64,000 nucleotides of DNA from Anaerolineae bacterium (GTDB lineage Bacteria > Chloroflexota > Anaerolineae > Aggregatilineales > UBA2796), in the NCBI GenBank assembly GCA_025055255.1, contig JANWYI010000015.1, positions 4,996 to 68,995 on the forward strand. The letters are read 5' to 3'. The translations under genes were made by a program, and so were the position numbers. The notes beneath the pieces were generated by a model, which did not search any database, had not been told where the DNA came from, and worked only from the letters and a program-made list of their open reading frames with translations. The stretch's first letter is position 1; each line of letters opens with the position of its first letter. This document shows, one piece after another, positions 8,085-15,028 of the stretch.

Positions 8085-10541
8085 CTAGTCACCACTGCCA
8101 GTGGCTTGTGCGCCACCTGTGCTGAAGAATAGCACCAGTACAACAGCGACGCCGCCTTGCACAATCAACGCTGGCACCACCAGATTCGGCGCGACTGCCA
8201 ACACGATCAAGTTGGCGCCAACTATGAGCGCTGCAAGCAGCGTGAAGAGCAAGTATTGCTGCACGCGCCCCGTCTGAACAGGACGCAGGCTGCGCGCTGC
8301 GTCGCCAATTGCCTCTGGAATGCCGTCGCCGACGCCATCAATGACCACACGGTTGAATTCCTTGAACACATCGCCGATGTAGCCTGCAGCTGTGGCGATC
8401 AAGTGCAAGATTCCGTCAATAATCCCGCGATCTACCACGCGGCTGTAGCCTTCAGCGATGCGCTGCATCGGCTTGACGAAAGCGCGCTCGTAGAACTCGT
8501 CAATGTAGTACTTGTTGACCAGCACACGGTAAGCGTCCGCGCCGATCAGCCCTTCAACAGGATCGGGCTGTCCAAGCGCGTATGGACGCCGCGCGTATAG
8601 CACATAGCCTGCATACACGCCAAAGCCGAAGATCGCAAACGAGAGCAAGACGGGCAGGATGTTGAAGTCAGGCAGTGGCGGCGGCTCCAGCAGCGCATTT
8701 TTGATGTAGAGGATCAGCGGCTTCTCAACGCCAAAGCTCTTGAGCAACGGACCGATGATCGGGAAAGACGGATTGACACCGACAAAGCCTGCAAAAATGG
8801 CGAAGAACGCTAGTACGATCAACGGAATGGTCATTGTGGCGGAGTTAAATGCCTCATGGCGACCGTCGCCGCGCGCAGGATTGTAATGCTGCGCATTGCG
8901 CGCTGCTTCTGTGCGTGGCTCGCCGAAGAAGGTCAGCCAGATTTGGCGGAAGGTGTAGAGCGTCGTTAGCACAGCGGCAAGTGAGAGCAGCACTAGCACG
9001 AGCAAGCCAATTGGATTCTTGCCCATCAAGTGCCATGCCTCTAACAGGATTTCATCCTTTGACCAGAAGCCTGCTGTGATCAGCGGCGCGCCTGCCAACG
9101 CCAAGCCGCCAATGATGAACGTGACCGCTGTGACAGGCATGGTGCGGATCAAGCCGCCCATGTTGCGCATGTCCTGCGGATCGAACATCTCGCCATGTGC
9201 TTGACTATGCGTTTCATGACCGTGTTCAGCATGTGTCTCATGACCATGCTCAGTGTGCGCCTCGTGACTGTGTTTGGCGTGCGCAGCGTCATGACCGTGC
9301 GCCTCATGATGTCCGTGCGCCACATGGTGACCGTGCTCCATGCCGTGAATGACCGAGCCGCTGCCCAGAAACAAGAGCGCTTTGAAGAAAGCGTGTGTGA
9401 TCAAGTGGAAAAACGCAGGCGCGAATCCGCCAACGCCTAGCACGGCAACCATGAAGCCGAGCTGGCTGACCGTTGAATAGGCGAGGACTTTCTTAATGTC
9501 GTTCTGTGCTACGGCAATGCTGGCAGAGAAAATCGCTGTGAAGCCGCCAACAACTGCCATGAAGACCATCGGCGCGCTCAGCAGACCTTCCTCGATGTTG
9601 GCGCCTGCTGAAAGCACTGGGAACATGCGGATGATCAGGTACACGCCTGCTGAGACCATAGCTGCAGCATGGATCATCGCGCTGACAGGCGTCGGACCTT
9701 TCATTGCATCGGGCAGCCAGACGTGCAGCGGAAATTGCGCTGACTTGCCGACCGTGCCGATCACGATGCAAATGCCGATCAGTCCTGCCGCGCTCAAGCC
9801 GAGAAAGCCGCCGAGCGCTGGAGTCGTGGCAAGGCTCTGCAGCGTCGCCTCATTGAAGAAAATCTCGCGGAAGTTGAGCGTGCCAGTGGTTGCCCACAGG
9901 TAGGCAATGCCGATCAGCATGATTACGTCGGCAATGCGCGTGGTCATGAATGCCTTCATCGCCGCTTGATACGGCGCCACACGGTCAACCTCTTGCTCAG
10001 GCGAGCGGTCGTACCAGAAGCCGATCAGCAGATACGAACACAAGCCCATCACTTCCCAGCCGATGAAGAGCAACAGCAGGTTGTCGGCGACCACAAGCGT
10101 GAGCATGGCGCCGGCGAACAGGCTCAAGTAGGCGAAGAAGCGCGTATGACGCTCTGCATTCGCCATGTAGCCGAGCGTGTAGATGAAGATCATCATCATC
10201 ACAAGCGGCACCATGAACAGCATGACAGCTGTCAACGGATCAACGGCTACGCCAATGTTCAGCGCGCCGTTGCCTGTGCCATTGACCAGCCAGCCGTTGC
10301 TGCCCAGAATGTCGCTCAGGCTGCTGCCGAAAATGCCGCGCGAGTACTTACCCAAATCACTAATGGCGAAGGCGCGCAGCACAAGCGCGAAGCTGAGAAA
10401 CCACGTGATCGCCATTGCGCCGAGCGCAATAATCTGTGTTGCCACACGGCTGCGCCCTGCCAGCAGGATAATCACTGCAAAGGCGATGAATGGCGGCAGT
10501 GGAATCAGCCAAGGCAGAAAATTTGCGTTTAGCCAGTCCAT
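8085..10541 (-). CDS. nuoL: NADH-quinone oxidoreductase subunit L with extended lateral helix and His-rich insert
   Basis: At 818 residues it is long for NuoL (613 in E. coli). Core features: FIGWEVMGLCSYLLIGFW, GTVGKSAQFPLHVWLPDAM (TM7 Lys) and ITHAFFKALLFLGSGSVIH. Two additions stand out. Residues about 399-450 are a hydrophilic loop dense in His-Gly, His-Glu and His-Ala repeats. Near the C-terminus, the stretch from VDRG (Asp704) to QTGR (Gln756) is about 25 residues longer than usual and repeats an R-x-x-I-D-G motif at exactly 26 residues (Arg705 and Arg731). This stretch forms the horizontal helix that clamps the antiporter subunits, which fits an arm with an extra NuoM. Confidence 0.95.
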   Translation of the reverse strand: MDWLNANFLPWLIPLPPFIAFAVIILLAGRSRVATQIIALGAMAITWFLSFALVLRAFAISDLGKYSRGIFGSSLSDILGSNGWLVNGTGNGALNIGVAVDPLTAVMLFMVPLVMMMIFIYTLGYMANAERHTRFFAYLSLFAGAMLTLVVADNLLLLFIGWEVMGLCSYLLIGFWYDRSPEQEVDRVAPYQAAMKAFMTTRIADVIMLIGIAYLWATTGTLNFREIFFNEATLQSLATTPALGGFLGLSAAGLIGICIVIGTVGKSAQFPLHVWLPDAMKGPTPVSAMIHAAAMVSAGVYLIIRMFPVLSAGANIEEGLLSAPMVFMAVVGGFTAIFSASIAVAQNDIKKVLAYSTVSQLGFMVAVLGVGGFAPAFFHLITHAFFKALLFLGSGSVIHGMEHGHHVAHGHHEAHGHDAAHAKHSHEAHTEHGHETHAEHGHETHSQAHGEMFDPQDMRNMGGLIRTMPVTAVTFIIGGLALAGAPLITAGFWSKDEILLEAWHLMGKNPIGLLVLVLLSLAAVLTTLYTFRQIWLTFFGEPRTEAARNAQHYNPARGDGRHEAFNSATMTIPLIVLAFFAIFAGFVGVNPSFPIIGPLLKSFGVEKPLILYIKNALLEPPPLPDFNILPVLLSFAIFGFGVYAGYVLYARRPYALGQPDPVEGLIGADAYRVLVNKYYIDEFYERAFVKPMQRIAEGYSRVVDRGIIDGILHLIATAAGYIGDVFKEFNRVVIDGVGDGIPEAIGDAARSLRPVQTGRVQQYLLFTLLAALIVGANLIVLAVAPNLVVPALIVQGGVAVVLVLFFSTGGAQATGSGD

Positions 10542-10562
10542 AAGCCTATGAATCCTTAACGG

Positions 10563-10856
10563 TTAGCTCTGTGCCTTGAGTTCATAGATGTGACGCGCGA
10601 CGCCACTTGCAAGCAAGTGTTGCACCTTGCCGAGCTGCGCTTGGTAGAAGCCGTCGTGATCGCCTGCTGCAAGCGCCTCTTGGCTTTCCCAGACCGAGAT
10701 CACCATTGCCTGCTCAGCTGCCGCGTCCACTAGGAAGTATGTGCGCAGATGTCCTGAACGTGCGCGATTAGCAGGGATGATCGACTCGTTAAATAGCTTC
10801 ACCAGCTCATCGAGTGCACCGCGCTGATACTGAAAAGTTGAGACTCTTGCGAACAA
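10563..10856 (-). CDS. ABM-domain (antibiotic biosynthesis monooxygenase-like) protein inside the nuo operon
   Basis: A 97-residue single-domain protein: ARVSTFQYQRGALDELVKLF at the start, then GHLRTYFLVDAAAEQAMVISVWES and a C-terminal Val/Leu-rich strand. This is the dimeric alpha/beta barrel (ferredoxin-like) ABM fold, found in small monooxygenases, haem-degrading enzymes and stress proteins. It sits between nuoK (13 bp) and nuoL (21 bp) on the same strand, so it is almost certainly co-transcribed. No catalytic role can be read from the sequence. Confidence 0.75.
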   Translation of the reverse strand: MFARVSTFQYQRGALDELVKLFNESIIPANRARSGHLRTYFLVDAAAEQAMVISVWESQEALAAGDHDGFYQAQLGKVQHLLASGVARHIYELKAQS

Positions 10857-10869
10857 CTGATCACTCCTT

Positions 10870-11208
10870 CTAGTAGCGCAGCGTATCCACGTCTTCCGCG
10901 ATCACAGTACGACGGTTGCGGTAGACCGAAATGACTAATGCTAAGCCAACAGCGACTTCAGCTGCTGCCACTACGAAGACGAACGCCGCAAAGCTTTGTC
11001 CTGCCATGCCGACTTGTAGTCCTTCAGCGGTCGCAGCTGTGCCAGGCGTCAGGTAGCGCCAAAAGGCGACAAGGTTGATGTTCACGGCGTTCAACATCAG
11101 CTCAATGCCCATCAAAATGGCGACTGCGTTGCGGCGCGCTAGGACAGCGTACATGCCGATGCAGAAGAGCAGTGCGCCAACGATTAGAAAAGCGTTTAGC
11201 GGTAACAT
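10870..11208 (-). CDS. nuoK: NADH-quinone oxidoreductase subunit K
   Basis: A 112-residue, three-helix subunit equivalent to MrpC. Signature: GALLFCIGMYAVLARRNAV, then MGIELMLNAVNINLVAF carrying the membrane-buried glutamate, and FAAFVFVVAAAEVAVGLALV with the second conserved glutamate. The start at 11208 is preferred to 11238 because GAGGAAG lies 6 nt before it; this ATG follows the nuoJ stop by 10 bp. Confidence 0.95.
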   Translation of the reverse strand: MLPLNAFLIVGALLFCIGMYAVLARRNAVAILMGIELMLNAVNINLVAFWRYLTPGTAATAEGLQVGMAGQSFAAFVFVVAAAEVAVGLALVISVYRNRRTVIAEDVDTLRY

Positions 11209-11218
11209 TCCGTCTTCC

Positions 11219-11746
11219 TCACTCGTCTTCGCGCGCAATCACAATCGCGCCAACCATTGCAGCCTCTAGCAAAAGCGACGCGACAATGAACGGCACAACG
11301 TACTGGTTCACATCTACCAGCGCGATGCCTAGATCGCGGAGACTCTCGCCTGTGATCTGGCTGATCGGCTGGCTTGGCAGGAGCGGCGCGCTGCCAGTGC
11401 TTGCCAGCACCAAGCCCAACACAATCACGCCAAACGTGACAATCGCGCCGAGCAAGCCATATATCCATTGGCTATTCGGCGCCTCGCGCAAGCCCATCAG
11501 CCGCCGCGTGAGCATGATAGCGAAGATGATCAGCACTACAATCGCGCCGATATAGACCAAGACCTGCACAGCGGCAAGGAACGGCGCCGCCAACAACACA
11601 AAGAAACCTGCCACGCCGAACAGACTGATGATCAGCCATAACGCGCAGTGAAACAAGTTGCGACTTGTAGCCGTTCCAATGCCGCCGCCAATGATGAAGA
11701 CCGTGAACAAGCCAAATATGAACCACTGTCCGAACTCAGCTTCCAT
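11219..11746 (-). CDS. nuoJ: NADH-quinone oxidoreductase subunit J
   Basis: A 175-residue, five-helix membrane subunit next to NuoK and NuoH. HCALWLIISLFGVAGFFVLL and QVLVYIGAIVVLIIFAIMLT (the TM3 pi-bulge helix) are diagnostic. The C-terminus ends in a short charged segment (IAREDE). It is 31 bp after nuoH. Confidence 0.95.
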   Translation of the reverse strand: MEAEFGQWFIFGLFTVFIIGGGIGTATSRNLFHCALWLIISLFGVAGFFVLLAAPFLAAVQVLVYIGAIVVLIIFAIMLTRRLMGLREAPNSQWIYGLLGAIVTFGVIVLGLVLASTGSAPLLPSQPISQITGESLRDLGIALVDVNQYVVPFIVASLLLEAAMVGAIVIAREDE

Positions 11747-11777
11747 GAGTTTCTCCCGATGTCAGTTTTTACGCTGC

Positions 11778-13025
11778 TCAGTCCGATGCCATGGCTGCAG
11801 CGCGCACAGGTTGCACGGATCGCATGCCTAGTTTAGCGCGCTGTGCCTCGCCGTAGCGATGCAGCAACTGCGTCGCCACAATGAACATGATCACGTTCGC
11901 CACGAGTAGCACGACTGCGCGCGGCAACTCTGCGATGAAGCCTGCGCCGAAGATCGCGCCGATCAGACCTGCTAAGCCGCCCTGTGCCACAAGTGCCTCA
12001 GCTGCTGCGTAATCTGGCACGAACGGACGCGCCAAGAACATCACAACGAGCAAGTTGACGATGGAGAGTGGCACGAGGAACTTCCAGTTGAACGCCATCA
12101 TGTGATCAATGCGAATGCGCGGCAACGTGCTGCGCACCAACATCACCAAAGCGTAGACCGCTACAGACTTTGCCATGAGCATGAAGAAACCGAACAGCTC
12201 ATAGCCCGGCTCGCCTGCGCCCAAGCCGCGCCAGCCGCCCAAGAACAGTACAGCCGTCAAGATGCAGATGACGAAAGCGTGGATGAATTCCGCGGCGTAG
12301 AACATCGCAAACTTCATGCCAGAGTACTCAATGTTGAAACCGGCAATGATCTCCGACTCCGCCTCGATCAGGTCAAACGGCGAACGTCCGACTTCTGCCA
12401 GCTGCGAGATGAAGAAAATCAGCGCGCTGACTGGCACGACGAAAATGTAGGCGATGCTTTGCCCTTTGACAATGTCCTGCATGCTCATTGAGCCTGCCAG
12501 CATAACTGGCACTGCCAATGAGAGGATCATCGGCACCTCATAGCTGACTAACGCTGCAATGGCGCGGAAGGCGCCCAAGAGCGCGTACTTGTTATTGCTG
12601 CTCCAGCCTGCGAGCAAGATTGCGAGCGTCGCCAATGAGCCGACCGCTACAAAGTACAGCACGCCGACGTTCAAATCCGCGCCAATCCATGCATGGTTGA
12701 ACGGAATCACAGCGAAGATGGCGAGGATACCTGCCACTGCCAAGATCGGCGCAAAATTGTAGACGTGCTTGTCAGCGCCTACAGGCGTGATGTCTTCTTT
12801 GGTCAGCAACTTGCCTAGGTCAGCAAAGGTCTGGAACAAGCCGTACGGACCTGTCCGATTCGGACCGATACGATCCTGCACGCGCCCTGCAAATTTGCGC
12901 TCTAACCAGATCGAAAAGATGATCCAGACCAAGCCGAACGAAGAAAGCACAACTGCGCCAAGCGCTGAGGCAACGATCTGAGCGAGAGTAGCATTCCAGC
13001 CAGAGTTAATCAAGAATTCCGCCAT
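11778..13025 (-). CDS. nuoH: NADH-quinone oxidoreductase subunit H
   Basis: A 415-residue, eight-helix subunit that forms the quinone chamber together with NuoB and NuoD. ERKFAGRVQDRIGPNRTGPYG, the loop FADLGKLLTKEDITP, EVGRSPFDLIEAESEI and RIRIDHMMAFNWKFLVPL are all classical. The C-terminal 70 residues (from about 335) form an additional hydrophobic segment and a basic tail beyond the usual end. nuoH directly follows nuoA, with nuoB, C, D and I absent between them. Confidence 0.95.
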   Translation of the reverse strand: MAEFLINSGWNATLAQIVASALGAVVLSSFGLVWIIFSIWLERKFAGRVQDRIGPNRTGPYGLFQTFADLGKLLTKEDITPVGADKHVYNFAPILAVAGILAIFAVIPFNHAWIGADLNVGVLYFVAVGSLATLAILLAGWSSNNKYALLGAFRAIAALVSYEVPMILSLAVPVMLAGSMSMQDIVKGQSIAYIFVVPVSALIFFISQLAEVGRSPFDLIEAESEIIAGFNIEYSGMKFAMFYAAEFIHAFVICILTAVLFLGGWRGLGAGEPGYELFGFFMLMAKSVAVYALVMLVRSTLPRIRIDHMMAFNWKFLVPLSIVNLLVVMFLARPFVPDYAAAEALVAQGGLAGLIGAIFGAGFIAELPRAVVLLVANVIMFIVATQLLHRYGEAQRAKLGMRSVQPVRAAAMASD

Positions 13026-13038
13026 GGCTTGTCACCTC

Positions 13039-13398
13039 TCAGAGCCACTCTAGCGCACCTTTGCGCCATGCGTAGATCAGAGCAACGCCCAGAATACCTA
13101 CAAAGCCTGCCATTGCTACCAGTGCAAACAGACCAAGCTGATTGTAGGCAACTGCCCAAGGAAACAAGAAAAGCATTTCGATATCGAAGATCAGGAAGAC
13201 AAGCGCGTACAGGTAGTACTGCACCTTGAACTGCACCCAAGCATCGCCTACTGTCTCAATGCCGCACTCGTAGGCTTCCTGCTTCAGCCTGTTCGGACGC
13301 TTCGGATTCAGCAGCTGTGCCAAGAAAATTGGCACTGCAGGCAGAATCAGCGCTACGATGAAGAATATTCCGATGAACAACCACTCATTTGGCTGCAT
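13039..13398 (-). CDS. nuoA: NADH-quinone oxidoreductase subunit A
   Basis: A 119-residue, three-helix subunit. [20 protein letters not shown] matches the conserved loop E/D-C-G that covers the quinone site, and [18 protein letters not shown] is the second helix. AAGGAG lies 7 nt before the ATG. It is the first gene of the operon; upstream there is only a promoter and, further off, a terminator and a broken gene. Confidence 0.96.
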   Translation of the reverse strand: MQPNEWLFIGIFFIVALILPAVPIFLAQLLNPKRPNRLKQEAYECGIETVGDAWVQFKVQYYLYALVFLIFDIEMLFLFPWAVAYNQLGLFALVAMAGFVGILGVALIYAWRKGALEWL

Positions 13399-13496
13399 AA
13401 AGGACTCCTTGCTTAAGCACAGCGAACGCGCTCACAGGCGACCGTGTGCTTCCGCTTTACTTTCCCCACATTTCGTTCTTGTGACAAACTGCGCAT

Positions 13497-13525
13497 ATTG
13501 TAGCATCACTTGCCACGAATGCGAA
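13497..13525 (-). promoter_or_regulatory. Putative nuo operon promoter
   Basis: On the minus strand, TTCGCA (13525-13520) and TACAAT (13502-13497) are 17 bp apart, and the -10 is extended (TGC before TACAAT). Transcription would start near 13490, giving a leader of about 90 nt before nuoA. Apart from this and the terminator at 13652-13684, nothing else is seen in 13399-13785. Confidence 0.55.
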
Positions 13526-13651
13526 AAATTGGCACCCGTTTTTGAACGGCGCACCTAGAAGCGATCCACTAACGACTCAGAGGCGATCCAAGGTGAGGCG
13601 TTCCAGCACAGCGCAATTCGCTTTGCATTGTAGCACACTGGACATAGATTG

Positions 13652-13684
13652 AAAAATGGACGCTCGCGCAGCAACGCGAGCGTC
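13652..13684 (-). terminator. Rho-independent terminator downstream of the DUF427 remnant
   Basis: A perfect 10-bp stem (GACGCTCGCG 13659-13668 with CGCGAGCGTC 13675-13684) and a 6-nt loop. On the minus strand it is followed by a short T run (13656-13652). It lies about 100 bp past the pseudogene stop and separates it from the nuo promoter. Confidence 0.85.
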
Positions 13685-13785
13685 AGAGACAGTCAGACAC
13701 AGACTTTTGGGTCATTGACAGCGTGAAGGCGAGATTGAGACAGTTTTGCCGAAGTTTTAGATGCAGTGAGAGCGCCGCTCGCTTA

Positions 13786-14065
13786 TCAGGCTTGCACCTG
13801 TACACCGCGCCAAAAGGCGATGTAGCCTTTGATGTTCGCAGCAGCAGGCTTTGGATCAGGGTAGTACCATGCCGCATCAGGATTGGTCCTACCGTTCACT
13901 TCCAGCGTGTAGTAGCTTGCAACGCCTTTCCACGAGCAGACTATGTGTGTGCTGCTCTCGTACAGATATTCGCGCTTGACTGAGTCGAGCGGGAGGTAGT
14001 GGTTATCCTCTACTACGATTTTGATCGCTCTCGGCGATCACAGCGCCATTCTAAATTGCTCTCAT
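13786..14065 (-). pseudogene. DUF427 family protein, broken by a stop and a frameshift near the N-terminus
   Basis: From an ATG at 14065 the reverse strand reads MRAI, then TAG (14053-14051) where the family has Trp (MRAIWNG), then NGAVIAESD. One extra base near 14023 then shifts the frame to KIVVEDNHYLPLDSV, THIVCSWKGVASYYTLEV, NPDAAWYYPDPKPAAA and IKGYIAFWRGV, ending at TGA 13786. The body is a perfectly recognisable DUF427 domain of normal length. No in-frame ATG, GTG or TTG exists after the frameshift until far into the domain, so an N-terminally intact protein cannot be made. Two independent lesions point to real decay rather than a single sequencing error. Confidence 0.85.
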
Positions 14066-14193
14066 TGCGAGATTTCTACGGCGAGGCAAGGCACGGTACA
14101 CGGTGAACGTCAAGGTCAATCCGACGCCTTTTTTTTCGACATTTTTATAAGTATTTAATAAGTTTAGCATAAGCAGAAGTAGAAAAGTCATTT

Positions 14194-14199
14194 TATAAT
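14194..14199 (+). promoter_or_regulatory. Consensus -10 box for the small lipoprotein gene
   Basis: A perfect TATAAT lies 39 bp before the lipoprotein ATG at 14238, in an AT-rich tract (14130-14200) unlike the surroundings. No convincing -35 is seen. Confidence 0.5.
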
Positions 14200-14237
14200 G
14201 TTTCATGGTTCATACATCCAACAAGGGAGCTAGGCTA

Positions 14238-14639
14238 ATGAGAGCGATAGTTATTTTAGTGTTGGCGCTGAGCTTAGCGGCGTGTGGCGGCGGAGCAGGT
14301 GGCGGCATGAGCATGACCGATGCTGCCAAGCAATTCGTAGAAAGCACATTCAAGGGCGATAAGCAAGCGTGGTCTGCTGTTGCCTGCGAGGCGATCAAAG
14401 GACAGGCTGCCTCGCTCGATACCATACCGCGCCCTGAGGGCTTTAGTGTGGACTTCTCTGCGCTTAAATATGAGGTGAAAGAAGAGCGCGGCGATACAGG
14501 GAAGGTCGGTATTAGCGGCACGATCAAGATAAGCATATCTGGCATGTCGCAGGAGCAAAACATTCAAGACATAGGTCTGGGTGAGTTGCTGATGAAGCGC
14601 GAGGGCGGCAGCTGGAAAGCCTGCCCGGAGAAACTCTAA
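14238..14639 (+). CDS. Small lipoprotein, DUF4878-like
   Basis: A 133-residue lipoprotein: MRAIVILVLALSLAACGGG shows a lipobox (LAAC) with the lipidated Cys near residue 16 and a Gly-rich spacer. The mature part has an Asp-Ala-Ala-Lys-Gln-Phe start, as in small secreted proteins with an NTF2/cystatin-like fold, then alternating beta-rich segments (VGISGTIKISI). ATG 14238 is preferred because AAGGGAG lies about 9 nt upstream. The role is unknown. It is a single gene flanked by its own promoter and terminator. Confidence 0.75.
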   Translation: MRAIVILVLALSLAACGGGAGGGMSMTDAAKQFVESTFKGDKQAWSAVACEAIKGQAASLDTIPRPEGFSVDFSALKYEVKEERGDTGKVGISGTIKISISGMSQEQNIQDIGLGELLMKREGGSWKACPEKL

Positions 14640-14647
14640 GCTCGCAC

Positions 14648-14681
14648 AGCTGGCTCATCTAATTGGATGAGCCAGCTTTTT
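14648..14681 (+). terminator. Rho-independent terminator
   Basis: A perfect 12-bp stem (AGCTGGCTCATC 14648-14659 with GATGAGCCAGCT 14666-14677), a 6-nt loop, and five T residues at 14677-14681. It lies 8 bp after the lipoprotein stop. The hairpin may also slow minus-strand transcription leaving the rhodanese gene. Confidence 0.92.
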
Positions 14682-14683
14682 CA

Positions 14684-15004
14684 TCAATAGCGCGGCACAG
14701 TGCTATCCACCTCAACTGACCAGCGATGAATGCCGCCTGCCATGTTGTAGACGTTCGTGAAACCCTGCATGGTCAACCAGAGCGCCACTTGTGCGCTGCG
14801 TCCGCCGCTGTGACACATGATGACGACGTCGCCTTCGCGCGGAATGCGCTCTAGCGCGTCTGGAATGTCATTCATCGGAATGTGCAGCGCGCTCTCTAGA
14901 CGGCAAATCTGCAGTTCCCACGGCTCGCGCACGTCAATGATGGTCAGCGGCATGCCATCTTTCAGGCGCTGCTGGACTTGCTTCGGCGTGAGTTCTTTCA
15001 GCAT
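14684..15004 (-). CDS. Single-domain rhodanese (sulfurtransferase)
   Basis: A 106-residue rhodanese domain: TIIDVREPWELQI at the N-terminus, IPMNDIP, and the active-site loop CHSGGRS with catalytic Cys64, then GFTNVYNMAGGIHRW. Single-domain rhodaneses carry sulfane sulfur as a persulfide. ATG 15004 is preferred over 15028 because AAAGGGA lies 6 nt upstream. It is 24 bp after the P450 stop, at the end of the sugar-nucleotide/P450 operon. Confidence 0.9.
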   Translation of the reverse strand: MLKELTPKQVQQRLKDGMPLTIIDVREPWELQICRLESALHIPMNDIPDALERIPREGDVVIMCHSGGRSAQVALWLTMQGFTNVYNMAGGIHRWSVEVDSTVPRY

Positions 15005-15028
15005 AGTGTCCCTTTCAAACTCGGTCAT

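Noticed and set aside
9193-9350. Short imperfect DNA repeats (catg/cgtg-rich) that could be read as a tandem repeat or CRISPR-like array
   Set aside because: They encode the His-rich loop of NuoL in frame; the periodicity comes from His-Gly/His-Glu codons.
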